Notes: a model not told the origin generated them from the letters alone. A DNA stretch of 64,000 bases from Xylanibacillus composti (GCF_018403685.1 NZ_BOVK01000061.1:1-64000), one strand, 5' to 3'. Numbered from the stretch's first letter, positions 8,190 to 16,639 are shown. Made by a program: numbers and translations.

Positions 8190-8235
8190 CCTCCTTGTCC
8201 GCATAAGCATGAATGGACGGCGGACGATAAGGAGG
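8190..8235 (+). promoter_or_regulatory. Hairpin masking the mntP ribosome binding site
   Basis: CCTCCTT (8190-8196) is the exact complement of the mntP Shine-Dalgarno AAGGAGG (8229-8235). The adjacent GTCCGC (8197-8202) pairs with GCGGAC (8220-8225). Together they give 13 pairs interrupted by a 3-nt bulge (8226-8228), with a 17-nt loop. No U tract follows, so it is not a terminator. The shape predicts translational control of mntP by a signal not visible here. Confidence 0.65.
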
Positions 8236-8243
8236 AAGAAAGC

Positions 8244-8804
8244 TTGTCACCAATCGAAATTGCGTTCGGGCAGTGGATGACGATCTTGCTTATGGCTTTC
8301 GCGCTCGGACTGGATGCTTTTTCACTGGGGATCGGTATCGGACTGAAGGGGATTCGTCTTCTGGACGTGCTGAAGATCAGCGTAGTGGTGGGTCTCTTTC
8401 ATATTATAATGCCTTTGATGGGGATGTTCACCGGGCATTACGTCGGTTCGCTGCTTGGCGGTGTGGCGGTTGCGGCAGGCGGAGGATTGCTTGCGCTGCT
8501 GGGGCTGCATATGATATATAGTTCCCTGCGGGGGGAAGGCGCGCGTTCCTTTGATTACGGCACGCTTTGGGGGCTGCTTGTCTTTTCGCTTAGTGTAAGC
8601 ATTGATTCGTTCTCCGTAGGCATCTCGTTCGGCCTGTTTGCGGCGGATTTGATTGTGACAGTCATGGTGTTCGGCCTGTTCGGCAGCCTTATGTCAATAG
8701 CCGGACTGTTATTGGGGCGACGGGTATCGGGCCTGTTCGGCGAGTACGGAGAGGCATTGGGCGGAGTGATTTTGTTGGCATTCGGTTTAAAGTTTATACT
8801 ATAG
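8244..8804 (+). CDS. mntP: Manganese efflux pump MntP
   Basis: 186 aa integral membrane protein with six hydrophobic segments in two repeats. The paired acidic motifs of the family are GLDAFSLGIGIG (about 22-33) and SVSIDSFSVGISFG (about 117-130). It exports Mn2+ and protects against manganese overload. The start is TTG 8244, nine nt after a consensus AAGGAGG that is locked in a hairpin. Position between tsaC and ywlE matches ywlD in B. subtilis. Confidence 0.93.
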   Translation: MSPIEIAFGQWMTILLMAFALGLDAFSLGIGIGLKGIRLLDVLKISVVVGLFHIIMPLMGMFTGHYVGSLLGGVAVAAGGGLLALLGLHMIYSSLRGEGARSFDYGTLWGLLVFSLSVSIDSFSVGISFGLFAADLIVTVMVFGLFGSLMSIAGLLLGRRVSGLFGEYGEALGGVILLAFGLKFIL

Positions 8805-8862
8805 TCAAGGAAGAAAGGCCGTGTCTGTTTCAAGGCAAGGCGAAGAAACGGAGGTGCGGAAT

Positions 8863-9462
8863 TTGGTCCGTGTATTGTTTGTTTGTACCGGAAATACTTG
8901 CCGCAGTCCGATGGCCGAGAAGCTGTTCCGGCAAATGGCCCAAGAACACATGCTGGCGGCAGAAGCTCGCTCTGCGGGTGTCGCTGCTGCCGATGGTACG
9001 CCGATGTCCAAGCATGCTGCCACGGTCATACGTGAAGCTGGCTGCCCGACAGAGCATCGATCCCGATCTCTGGAGCAGGAAGATGTGGACTGGGCGGATT
9101 TGATTTTGACGATGACGCAGGGGCATAAGCGCACCATTTTACAGATGTTTCCGTATACCGTAGAAAAGGTTTATACGCTGCAAGAGTATGCCTGGAATGA
9201 TTCGGAACAGAAGCAGATGCGAATGGAGTGGGAAGCATTCATGGCAGAACTGCAGACGAAGCAGGCGTTGGGAGAAACAATTGCGCCTGCGGAACATGAG
9301 CGTATGCAGCAGCTGGCTGACCATTTGCGAGACGACGATATCGCCGATCCGTTTGGCGGAACCGAGGAGCACTATCGGATTGTCGCTGAGGAGATTAGAT
9401 ATGCAGTGGACAAGCTGGTTCGCAAGCTCGCGCAAGATGCGGGGGGCGGAGCCAGTACGTAA
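8863..9462 (+). CDS. ywlE: Protein arginine phosphatase YwlE, with an insertion
   Basis: Low-molecular-weight phosphatase fold that removes phosphate from arginine residues marked by McsB. The P-loop CTGNTCR is at residues 8-14 and the general acid lies in DPFGG. From TTG 8863 (GGAGGTG 7 nt upstream) the protein is 199 aa; GTG 8821 is a weaker alternative. B. subtilis YwlE is about 150 aa. The extra length is one charged, probably helical block of about 45 aa between LQEYAW and the DPFGG acid loop. Confidence 0.9.
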   Translation: MVRVLFVCTGNTCRSPMAEKLFRQMAQEHMLAAEARSAGVAAADGTPMSKHAATVIREAGCPTEHRSRSLEQEDVDWADLILTMTQGHKRTILQMFPYTVEKVYTLQEYAWNDSEQKQMRMEWEAFMAELQTKQALGETIAPAEHERMQQLADHLRDDDIADPFGGTEEHYRIVAEEIRYAVDKLVRKLAQDAGGGAST

Positions 9463-9490
9463 AAAGTGGCGCACCAGACATTTTCCAGGC

Positions 9491-9519
9491 TTTACAGGCA
9501 AGCACGATTGGAGTATGAT
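9491..9519 (+). promoter_or_regulatory. Sigma-A promoter of the rpiB-ywlG-glyA operon
   Basis: TTTACA (9491-9496) and TATGAT (9514-9519) are separated by 17 bp. Transcription would begin about 10 bp before the ZTP riboswitch aptamer. Confidence 0.75.
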
Positions 9520-9535
9520 GAGGGTAATTGAACAG

Positions 9536-9612
9536 TCTTCCGATGTAACTGGCGACAAGTGGAATGAACCACGGTGGAGCATCGGAAGGTATCGGCCGGT
9601 CGCCTGGGCAAG
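9536..9612 (+). promoter_or_regulatory. ZTP/ZMP riboswitch aptamer (pfl motif)
   Basis: The conserved pfl features are present in order: a helix between CCGATG (9539-9544) and CATCGG (9580-9585), the segment ACTGGCGAC, a short AGTGG...CCAC hairpin, and the 3' block GTCGCCTGGGCA (9599-9610). The family senses ZMP/ZTP, alarmones of 10-formyl-tetrahydrofolate shortage. A terminator follows at once, so ligand binding should prevent termination. It controls rpiB-ywlG-glyA; glyA produces one-carbon folate, which fits the ligand. Confidence 0.85.
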
Positions 9613-9656
9613 AGCAAGGATAACGCACGTTTGACGTGCGTGCCATGCTCTTTTTT
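9611..9656 (+). terminator. Expression-platform terminator of the ZTP riboswitch
   Basis: Inner stem ACGCACGT (9623-9630) with ACGTGCGT (9634-9641), loop TTG. The outer strands AGAGCA (9611-9616) and TGCTCT (9646-9651) extend the hairpin, followed by TTTTTT. It begins directly after the aptamer's last conserved block, so the aptamer and the outer stem probably compete. Confidence 0.85.
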
Positions 9657-9713
9657 ACTTTGGGTGAAAGCAGTCGGCTGGGGAAAGCTAGTGGCAAAAG
9701 GAGGCGTATGCAA

Positions 9714-10172
9714 ATGAAAGTGGCAATCGGTGCAGATCATGGCGGCTACAGGTTGAAGGAAGAGCTGAAAAGCTTCATTGAGAAGCTGGGCCATGCTGTT
9801 GAGGATGTCGGCTGTTCCTGTGAGGATTCCGTCGATTATCCAGATTATGCGATTCCGGCATGTGAGAAGGTGATCGCCGGTGATGCGGACCGGGCGATTC
9901 TGATTTGCGGGACGGGCATCGGCATGTCCATTGCGGCGAACAAGATGCCAGGCATTCGCTGTGCGCTTGTGCACGATACCTTCTCGGCGAAGGCGACACG
10001 CGAGCATAACGATTCGAATGTTTTGGCCATGGGCGAACGGGTAATTGGTCCGGGTCTGGCACAGGATATCGTTCAGATTTGGCTGGAAACACAGTTTTCC
10101 GAAGCAGAACGCCACGCAAACCGCATTGGAAAAATCCGCTCGCTAGAAGAGAGTTATACGCTGCATCCATAA
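9714..10172 (+). CDS. rpiB: Ribose-5-phosphate isomerase B
   Basis: Interconverts ribose-5-phosphate and ribulose-5-phosphate in the pentose phosphate pathway. 152 aa. The family motifs are clear: GADHGGYRLKEEL near the start, the catalytic cysteine in LICGTGIGMSIAANK, and a conserved TREHNDSNVLAMG stretch. ATG 9714 lies 9 nt after AAAAGGAGG; an ATG at 9708 is too close. First gene after the ZTP riboswitch. Confidence 0.96.
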   Translation: MKVAIGADHGGYRLKEELKSFIEKLGHAVEDVGCSCEDSVDYPDYAIPACEKVIAGDADRAILICGTGIGMSIAANKMPGIRCALVHDTFSAKATREHNDSNVLAMGERVIGPGLAQDIVQIWLETQFSEAERHANRIGKIRSLEESYTLHP

Positions 10173-10191
10173 GAAGGGGGCGCTCTGGCTT

Positions 10192-10737
10192 ATGAATTTG
10201 CAGCAAATTACCGCAAATACGGCTGTCATTGTCCGGGAATTGGCCGAACATGCCAACCTGGGTCCGGCCCACCTGATCGTCATGGGCGTCAGCACCAGTG
10301 AAATAGCAGGCGCGCGCATTGGCACTTCAGGCGCCGAGGATATTGCCGCAGCCGTGTGGAATGGCGTGCAGCAAGTCCGGCGGGAGCACGGCTTTGCTGT
10401 AGCTTTTCAGTGCTGCGAGCATTTGAACCGTGCGCTCGTAGTGGAGCGCCGGGAATTGGTACGCTTCGGCCTCGAGGAAGTTGCCGCCGTGCCCATCTTG
10501 AAGGCTGGCGGTGCGATGGCCTCGCATGCTTTCCGGCAGCTGGAGGATGCGTGCTTGGCTGAACGCATTCAAGCGCATGCCGGCATCGACATCGGCGATA
10601 CGCTGATCGGCATGCACTTGCGTCCGGTGGCTGTGCCGTTTCGCCCAAGCCTCCGCCAGCTCGGACAGGCGCATGTGAATGCGGCCTGGACGAGGCCTAA
10701 GCTGATCGGCGGGGAGCGGGCTTGCTATACAAGATGA
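10192..10737 (+). CDS. ywlG: UPF0340 family protein YwlG
   Basis: 181 aa, conserved in Firmicutes between rpiB and glyA, and matching the TIGR01440 family in length and motifs ([33 protein letters not shown]). Function is not established. It is cytoplasmic with no membrane segment, starts 19 bp after rpiB, and shares the ZTP-controlled transcript. Co-location with glyA hints at one-carbon or amino-acid metabolism, but that is inference. Confidence 0.92.
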   Translation: MNLQQITANTAVIVRELAEHANLGPAHLIVMGVSTSEIAGARIGTSGAEDIAAAVWNGVQQVRREHGFAVAFQCCEHLNRALVVERRELVRFGLEEVAAVPILKAGGAMASHAFRQLEDACLAERIQAHAGIDIGDTLIGMHLRPVAVPFRPSLRQLGQAHVNAAWTRPKLIGGERACYTR

Positions 10738-10777
10738 ACGGGATAGAATGAAGAATGATTCGACAGGAGGAAGAGAA

Positions 10778-12025
10778 ATGGAACATTTACGCAAAGCCGA
10801 CCGCGAAGTAGTAGAAGCAATGGGATTGGAGCTGGGACGCCAACGCGACAACATTGAGCTGATTGCTTCGGAGAACATTGTCAGTGAAGCCGTTATGGAA
10901 GCCCTCGGAACTGTACTGACGAACAAATATGCAGAAGGGTACCCGGGCAAACGGTACTATGGCGGTTGCGAATATGTGGACGTTGTGGAAAATATCGCGC
11001 GCGACCGAGCCAAGGAACTGTTTGGCGCCGAGCACGCGAATGTGCAGCCGCACTCCGGGGCGCAGGCTAACATGGCTGTCTATCTGGCTGCCCTGAAGCC
11101 AGGAGATACTGTACTCGGCATGGATTTGGCACATGGCGGTCATCTGACGCATGGCAGCCCGGTGAACGCGTCAGGCATTCTGTATAACTTCGTCGGCTAC
11201 GGCGTCGATCCGGAAACGTTCCGGATCGATTACGAAGAAGTGCGCAAGCTTGCCTTCAAGCACAAGCCGCGCATGATCGTGGCTGGCGCCAGCGCTTATC
11301 CGCGCGAGATTGATTTCGCCGCACTCGGTCAAATCGCAAACGATGTAGGCGCGCTGTTTATGGTGGATATGGCGCATATCGCCGGCCTCGTTGCAGCAGG
11401 CTTGCACCCGAATCCGGTGCCTCACGCGCATTTCGTAACTACTACTACACACAAGACGCTGCGCGGTCCGCGCGGCGGCATGATCCTGTGCCGCCAGGCA
11501 TGGGCGCAGGCGATCGACAAAGCGGTCTTCCCTGGCTCCCAAGGCGGTCCGCTGATGCATGTGATCGCGTCCAAGGCCGTAGCGTTTGGAGAAGCGCTGC
11601 AGCCATCCTTCAAGGAATATGGCCGCAATGTGATCGCCAATGCGCAAACGTTGGCGGAATCGCTGATGGCGGAAGGCCTGCAGATCGTTTCGGGCGGCAC
11701 CGACAACCATCTGATGCTGGTGGACTTGCGCAATCTGGATATCACCGGCAAAGTGGCCGAGAAGCTGCTTGACTCCGTGCATATTACGGTCAACAAAAAT
11801 GCGATTCCATTCGATCCGACCAGCCCATTTGTAACAAGCGGCATCCGGATTGGCACGCCGGCTGTGACAACGCGCGGCATGGATCAGGCAGCCATGAAGA
11901 CCATTGCTCAGGTCATTTCCATGGTGCTGAAAAATCCGGAAGACGAAGCTGTTCATGAAAAAGCCCGCGGCATGGTCAAGGAACTGACGGCCCAATTCCC
12001 GCTGTACGAAGGATTGGCATATTAA
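10778..12025 (+). CDS. glyA: Serine hydroxymethyltransferase
   Basis: Converts serine and tetrahydrofolate to glycine and 5,10-methylene-THF; PLP-dependent. 415 aa from ATG 10778, placed by the strong ACAGGAGG and by the usual SHMT N-terminus ([11 protein letters not shown]). The PLP lysine is K226 in [23 protein letters not shown] and [15 protein letters not shown] motifs are intact. As the last gene of the ZTP-riboswitch operon it supplies the folate one-carbon units whose shortage the riboswitch reports. Confidence 0.97.
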   Translation: MEHLRKADREVVEAMGLELGRQRDNIELIASENIVSEAVMEALGTVLTNKYAEGYPGKRYYGGCEYVDVVENIARDRAKELFGAEHANVQPHSGAQANMAVYLAALKPGDTVLGMDLAHGGHLTHGSPVNASGILYNFVGYGVDPETFRIDYEEVRKLAFKHKPRMIVAGASAYPREIDFAALGQIANDVGALFMVDMAHIAGLVAAGLHPNPVPHAHFVTTTTHKTLRGPRGGMILCRQAWAQAIDKAVFPGSQGGPLMHVIASKAVAFGEALQPSFKEYGRNVIANAQTLAESLMAEGLQIVSGGTDNHLMLVDLRNLDITGKVAEKLLDSVHITVNKNAIPFDPTSPFVTSGIRIGTPAVTTRGMDQAAMKTIAQVISMVLKNPEDEAVHEKARGMVKELTAQFPLYEGLAY

Positions 12026-12305
12026 GCACTGCGGCGACTCATCGTCAGGTATCTTAGTGGCTTGAGGCCATATATGCCGCAAGTGACGGATATCAAGTTA
12101 CATGCATACACGACAAGAGCTGTTCCGGCGGTCGGCAAGGACCATGGAGCAGCTCTTTGCTATATGCGCGTTTGACGAGTTGATCGTCTGGGATAACTCT
12201 TGTCTGTCCTTTAGGTTAGCGGGGCTGACCAGCCTGTTGAGCGAGATGGAAATGGAGTGGAACTTGAAAGCCTTTGTTCGAGCCGAGTATCCTGCCTGAG
12301 TGTCA

Positions 12306-12725
12306 CCTGAGTGTCGTGCCTATATGTTTGAGAAGTCGGATCGCCGCCTACCAGGTTATTTGTTTAGCGTTCCTGAGCGTCATGCCTATACACGGCAGGC
12401 TGCACCCGATGTTTTAATAATATTTTTGCATGTTGAAGATGGTTTGTAAGGGAGAAGAGAGGCACAGCGTTCTGAGCTCCGGGTAAGTTTCTGTACTTGT
12501 GGGCATGACGTTCAGGAAAGCACGGACTGACAGGGATATGGGCATGACGTTCAGGAAAGCACGGACTGACAGGGATATGGGCACGACACTCAGGGAGCAC
12601 GGACTGATAGGGATGTGGGCACGACACTCAGGAAAGCACGGACTGACAGGGATATGGGCACGACGTTCAGGAAAGTACGGACTGACAGGGATATGGGCAC
12701 CGCGCACAGGAAAGCGCAGATTGAC
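12306..12725. repeat. Repeat array: two inverted copies plus about six direct 39-bp units
   Basis: The glyA-upp gap (12026-12863) holds no gene I can support. Direct units start at 12501, 12540, 12579, 12617, 12656 and 12695; all are 39 bp except the third (38 bp) and the partial last. They share GGCATGACGTTCAGGAAAG or variants. Two copies in reverse orientation lie upstream at 12306-12325 and 12370-12390; their complement reads TATAGGCATGACGCTCAGGA. The core GGCAYKACRNTCAGGAA is the same as in the array at the left window edge. The 12026-12300 part has no clear signal. Confidence 0.88.
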
Positions 12726-12816
12726 GATTAAAGGCAGGGCGCACTGGGAGCGATGGTTTCTATCTGACAAATTCGGGCATAAATATACATGCATCCTTTC
12801 ATCCTGCAGGGGTCAG

Positions 12817-12825
12817 TGTTATAAT
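12817..12825 (+). promoter_or_regulatory. Extended -10 promoter of upp
   Basis: TG-T-TATAAT (12817-12825) is a perfect extended -10 element 38 bp before ATG 12864. The -35 region is poor (CTTTCA at 12796), as expected for extended -10 promoters. Confidence 0.65.
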
Positions 12826-12863
12826 GGTTTCGGTTTAAAGTTCGGTCCTTATGGGAGGGTATT

Positions 12864-13493
12864 ATGGGAAAAATAGTTGTTTGCGATCATCCGTTAATTC
12901 AGCATAAGCTCACCTACATACGAGATGAGAATACAAAAACCAAGGATTTCCGACAGCTCGTCGATGAAGTGGCGATGCTGATGGCATACGAGATTACGCG
13001 TGACCTGCCGCTTGAGCATGTTGAGGTCAAGACGCCAGTAGCGATCGCCGATGGCAAGGTCATCTCCGGCCGCATGCTTGGACTGATTCCGATTTTGCGC
13101 GCCGGCCTTGGTATGGTGGACGGTATATTGAAGCTGCATCCGACGGCAAAGGTGGGGCATGTTGGCTTATATCGCGATCCCGAGACTCTCCAACCAGTCG
13201 AATACTACGTCAAGCTGCCTACTGATGTGCAGCAGCGGGAATTGATCGTTATCGACCCGATGCTGGCTACAGGCGGATCGGCCAATGCCGCAATCAAATT
13301 ATTGAAGGAACGAGGCTGCGCGTCGATCAAGCTGATGTGCTTGATTGCAGCGCCAGAGGGCATTCAAGCGGTTCAAGAGGCGCATCCGGATGTCGATGTG
13401 TATGTGGCGGCGATCGATGACCATCTCAATGATCACGGCTACATCATTCCGGGATTGGGCGATGCGGGGGACAGGCTGTTCGGCACAAAGTAA
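12864..13493 (+). CDS. upp: Uracil phosphoribosyltransferase
   Basis: 209 aa, full length. Salvages uracil to UMP using PRPP. The PRPP-binding loop is in [17 protein letters not shown], and the uracil-binding C-terminus ([17 protein letters not shown]) is intact. The ribosome binding site GGGAGGG precedes ATG. It sits between glyA and the epimerase/atp region as in B. subtilis, but here a repeat array separates it from glyA. Confidence 0.97.
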   Translation: MGKIVVCDHPLIQHKLTYIRDENTKTKDFRQLVDEVAMLMAYEITRDLPLEHVEVKTPVAIADGKVISGRMLGLIPILRAGLGMVDGILKLHPTAKVGHVGLYRDPETLQPVEYYVKLPTDVQQRELIVIDPMLATGGSANAAIKLLKERGCASIKLMCLIAAPEGIQAVQEAHPDVDVYVAAIDDHLNDHGYIIPGLGDAGDRLFGTK

Positions 13494-13578
13494 CATATGC
13501 ACGGTTCCTAATACGAAATACATAGCACTATAAATTAAGGTAAAAAGTAGAAAGAAACTGACGGGAAGGGATGAGCTT

Positions 13579-14751
13579 ATGTCAGCAAAGTTGAGAGTGA
13601 TGACGGTGTTCGGCACGCGCCCGGAGGCGATCAAGATGGCGCCGCTCGTATTGGAGCTTGCCAAGCACCCTGCGGAGATTGAATCGATCGTATGTGTCAC
13701 TGCCCAACATCGCGATATGCTGGATGCGGTGTTGAGGGTGTTCAACATAAGGCCGGACTATGACCTGAATGTCATGCAAGCGCAGCAGACGCTTACTGAA
13801 ATCAGCTCGCGTGTGTTGACTGGACTGGAACCGATTCTCAAGGAGTCGCGTCCGGATGTTGTGCTGGTGCATGGCGATACGATCACGACATTTCTAGCCA
13901 GCTTTGCGGCATTCATGCAGCAAATTCAGGTCGGCCATGTAGAGGCTGGGCTTCGAACATGGAATAAGCTCTCTCCGTATCCGGAGGAGATGAACCGTCA
14001 GCTTACCGGCGTGCTGGCAGACTTGCACTTTGCTCCGACTGAATGGTCGGCGGGCAATCTGCGAAAGGAGAATAAGCCGGAGGAGACGATATACATTACT
14101 GGGAACACTGTCACCGATGTGTTCCAATATACGGTCAGCAAGGATTACAGCCATCCTATTCTTGAGGAAGTCAGGGGCAAGCGTCTGATCCTTATGACTG
14201 CCCACCGCAGGGAATCGCAAGGCGAGCCGCATCGCAGAATTTTCCGAGCCGTACGGCGCATCGCCGATGAATTTGACGATGTGGCTATTGTGTATGCGGT
14301 TCATCCAAGTCCGGCTGTGAAGGGGCCGGCATATGAAATGCTGGGCGGGCATCCGCGCATTCATCTTACGGATCCGCTTGATGTGACCGATCTGCACAAC
14401 TTTTATCCGCACACCCATCTTATCCTGACTGATTCCGGCGGATTGCAGGAAGAGGCGCCGTCTTTCGGCGTTCCGGTGCTTGTGCTGCGGGATACGACGG
14501 AAAGGCCGGAAGGGGTAGATGCCGGCACCCTGGAGCTGGTCGGTACAGATGAGGAGCGCGTGTACGAGACATGTGCCGCGTTGCTGACCGATTCAACCCG
14601 GTATAAACGTATGAGCGAAGCCGCGAATCCTTATGGGGACGGTCGCGCATCCGAACGGATCGTACAGGCAATCCTGCATCATTTTGGAAGAGACAATAAG
14701 CGGCCAGCTCCGTTCACATCCTGTTCACATATTTCAAATTTATCAAATTGA
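13579..14751 (+). CDS. wecB: UDP-N-acetylglucosamine 2-epimerase (non-hydrolysing)
   Basis: 390 aa. Interconverts UDP-GlcNAc and UDP-ManNAc. Family motifs are present: VFGTRPEAIKMAPL at the N-terminus, HVEAGLRT, and LTDSGGLQEEAPSFGVPVLVLRDTTERPE. UDP-ManNAc is the donor used by TagA, encoded at 50.7 kb, so this enzyme probably feeds the secondary cell-wall polymer that anchors SLH proteins. The homologue in Bacillus is called MnaA/YvyH. RBS AAGGGATGAG. Its 3' end overlaps a PhoP-like direct repeat for the atp promoter. Confidence 0.95.
   Translation: MSAKLRVMTVFGTRPEAIKMAPLVLELAKHPAEIESIVCVTAQHRDMLDAVLRVFNIRPDYDLNVMQAQQTLTEISSRVLTGLEPILKESRPDVVLVHGDTITTFLASFAAFMQQIQVGHVEAGLRTWNKLSPYPEEMNRQLTGVLADLHFAPTEWSAGNLRKENKPEETIYITGNTVTDVFQYTVSKDYSHPILEEVRGKRLILMTAHRRESQGEPHRRIFRAVRRIADEFDDVAIVYAVHPSPAVKGPAYEMLGGHPRIHLTDPLDVTDLHNFYPHTHLILTDSGGLQEEAPSFGVPVLVLRDTTERPEGVDAGTLELVGTDEERVYETCAALLTDSTRYKRMSEAANPYGDGRASERIVQAILHHFGRDNKRPAPFTSCSHISNLSN
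14713..14729 (+). promoter_or_regulatory. PhoP-box-like direct repeat upstream of the atp promoter
   Basis: TTCACA (14713-14718) and TTCACA (14724-14729) are separated by 5 bp, an 11-bp period. This fits the Bacillus PhoP pattern TT(A/C/T)A(C/T)A-N5. The pair lies inside the 3' end of wecB, 19 bp before the -35 of the atp promoter. Motif match only. Confidence 0.4.
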
Positions 14752-14777
14752 CAAATGTCATATGCCTTCGATACAAT
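14748..14777 (+). promoter_or_regulatory. Sigma-A promoter of the ATP synthase operon
   Basis: Perfect -35 TTGACA (14748-14753), 18-bp spacer, and -10 TACAAT (14772-14777). It overlaps the wecB stop codon (14749-14751) and lies 30 bp before ATG 14808. Confidence 0.8.
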
Positions 14778-14807
14778 GGGTGAGGGCAAATTGCGGAGGT
14801 TTCCTAT

Positions 14808-15038
14808 ATGAAAGGCCAGAAGAGCCAAGACAACCCATGGAAGACACTGGGCTGGACGAGCCTGATCGGTCTGGAAGTGGCTGTTTGCATAACAGCCGGA
14901 TATTTTGGAGGCGCTTTTCTAGGCAGCCGCACGGGAGAACCTGCGTGGAAAATTGTGGGGGTGCTGGTCGGTTTGGCTGTTGGTATCCTCAGCATCGTGC
15001 TGCTAATCAAGCGTTACCTGGAGGAAGCGAATGAATGA
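14808..15038 (+). CDS. atpZ: AtpZ/AtpI family small membrane protein
   Basis: 76 aa with two transmembrane helices (about 17-40 and 46-67). The GYFGGAFLGSRTG and AWKIVGVLVGLAVG segments are typical of the AtpZ family, which has been linked to Mg2+ or Ca2+ supply for ATP synthase assembly. It is the first gene of the atp operon and overlaps atpI by 8 bp, so the two are probably translationally coupled. RBS GCGGAGG. Confidence 0.88.
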   Translation: MKGQKSQDNPWKTLGWTSLIGLEVAVCITAGYFGGAFLGSRTGEPAWKIVGVLVGLAVGILSIVLLIKRYLEEANE

Positions 15039-15414
15039 CCTTTCGGCCCTGCTTAGAATCTTGCTCCGCGTCTATCTGATATGGCTTGCGGGTTGTCTGC
15101 TGATATGGGCGTTTCTGCCAGACACGAAGCCATTCATGGCCGGTTTGATTCTAGGATCCTCGATCAGTTTGATCAACGCCCAACTCCTGAATGTAAAGAT
15201 TATCCAATTAACCCGCTTGGTATTGGAAAATCAAGCACGGCGTTTCAGCCTCGGCTATTTATCCAGAGCGAGCCTTGTGTTAATCGCCGTGATGGCAGCA
15301 CTCAAGCTTGAGCAGTTTGAGGTGTTGGCGACCGCGATCGGCATTTTCTTCACTCCGGTTGCATCCTTTTTTATTGGCTTCATTTCCAATATAAACCACA
15401 AAAGCAATCGCTGA
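15031..15414 (+). CDS. atpI: ATP synthase subunit I
   Basis: 127 aa with four predicted transmembrane helices. AtpI assists assembly of the c-ring in other bacteria and is not part of the finished enzyme. It begins inside the end of atpZ (ATG within GCGAATGAATGA) and ends 20 bp before atpB. Sequence conservation is low, as usual for this family, so the call rests on size, topology and position. Confidence 0.88.
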   Translation: MNDLSALLRILLRVYLIWLAGCLLIWAFLPDTKPFMAGLILGSSISLINAQLLNVKIIQLTRLVLENQARRFSLGYLSRASLVLIAVMAALKLEQFEVLATAIGIFFTPVASFFIGFISNINHKSNR

Positions 15415-15434
15415 CTTGAAAGGGGGGAGATGCA

Positions 15435-16211
15435 ATGCACGAATTGCCCATATGGGAGATTGGTGGTCTGAACCTTGATTTATCGACAATTGGCACGACC
15501 ATCGTTTCTGCCGTTATTGTCTTTATTCTGGCGCGCCTGGCAGTGAGAAATCTATCAGTTGAAAATCCTGGCAAGCTGCAAAATTTCATGGAATGGGTCG
15601 TGGAATTTGTACAGGGGATTGTGGCAAGCGCCATGCCTCTGAAGAAGGGGAAGGGCTTGATTGCGCTTGGCTTAACCTTGATTATGTTTATCTTTATATC
15701 CAACCTGCTCGGTCTGCCGTTCGCGGTTATTACAGACCACAAGGAGCCAGTAACATTGATGGGCTACGACTTGGTTTCGCAAGAAGCCATTGATCGGGCA
15801 AAAGAGAAGGGTAGCGATTATGCTCACGTGTTGTGGTGGAAGTCGCCGACGGCGGATTTGTCCGTTACACTAGGGATTGCCTTGATAGTTTTTGTGATTG
15901 TTCACTATTTAGGCTTTACGCGTAACCGGCACCATTATCTCAAACATTATTTCGAGCCTTATTGGTTCTTCTTCCCGCTGAATCTGATCAAGGAAATCTT
16001 TAAGCCGATCACGTTGGGGCTGCGTTTGTTCGCCAACATTTTCGCGGGTGAAATTCTGATCGCCACCATTATTATGGCGGGGGTGTTCGGGATTCCGATC
16101 ATGATCGCTTGGCAGGGCTTCAGTATATTTATCGGTGCCATCCAGGCATTCCTGTTTACGATTTTGACGATGGTTTACATCGCACAGGCTTCTATACACG
16201 AGGAGCATTAA
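15435..16211 (+). CDS. atpB: ATP synthase Fo subunit a
   Basis: 258 aa membrane subunit forming the proton half-channels against the c-ring. The essential arginine is in LGLRLFANIFAGE (about residues 195-207). Five to six transmembrane helices are visible. A loop of about 35 aa with charged residues (EPVTLMGYDLVSQEAIDRAKEKG) faces the outside. RBS AAAGGGGGGAG. Confidence 0.97.
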   Translation: MHELPIWEIGGLNLDLSTIGTTIVSAVIVFILARLAVRNLSVENPGKLQNFMEWVVEFVQGIVASAMPLKKGKGLIALGLTLIMFIFISNLLGLPFAVITDHKEPVTLMGYDLVSQEAIDRAKEKGSDYAHVLWWKSPTADLSVTLGIALIVFVIVHYLGFTRNRHHYLKHYFEPYWFFFPLNLIKEIFKPITLGLRLFANIFAGEILIATIIMAGVFGIPIMIAWQGFSIFIGAIQAFLFTILTMVYIAQASIHEEH

Positions 16212-16292
16212 GATTGCTTTAGCTTGGCTGATCGCTTGCGGCAATAGCGGCAATCGGCTGAGATGATATACAACATACTTTTTCAAAAATAA

Positions 16293-16535
<243 letters not shown>

Positions 16536-16561
16536 ACCGACACAATATCAAGTTTAGGCGG

Positions 16562-16591
16562 GGAAGGCCTAAGCCGTCCGCGCCTTCCTTT
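16562..16591 (+). promoter_or_regulatory. Stem-loop between atpE and atpF
   Basis: GGAAGGC (16562-16568) pairs with GCCTTCC (16582-16588) across a 13-nt loop, followed by TTTTG. The 104-bp atpE-atpF gap is unusual in this compact operon. The hairpin could be a leaky terminator or an mRNA stabiliser that raises atpE expression relative to downstream genes. Confidence 0.5.
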
Positions 16592-16639
16592 TGTTCTACT
16601 CCATCTGTACCATAGCCTTCGGAAGGGAGTGAAATTTGT

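Noticed and set aside
12102-12299. 65-aa open frame downstream of glyA
   Set aside because: No convincing ribosome binding site, no recognisable family, and it runs into the repeat region.
12499-12876. 125-aa open frame with a 13-aa repeat
   Set aside because: It is made of the 39-bp DNA repeat; the third unit is 38 bp, so the repeat changes frame midway, and the end overlaps the upp start.
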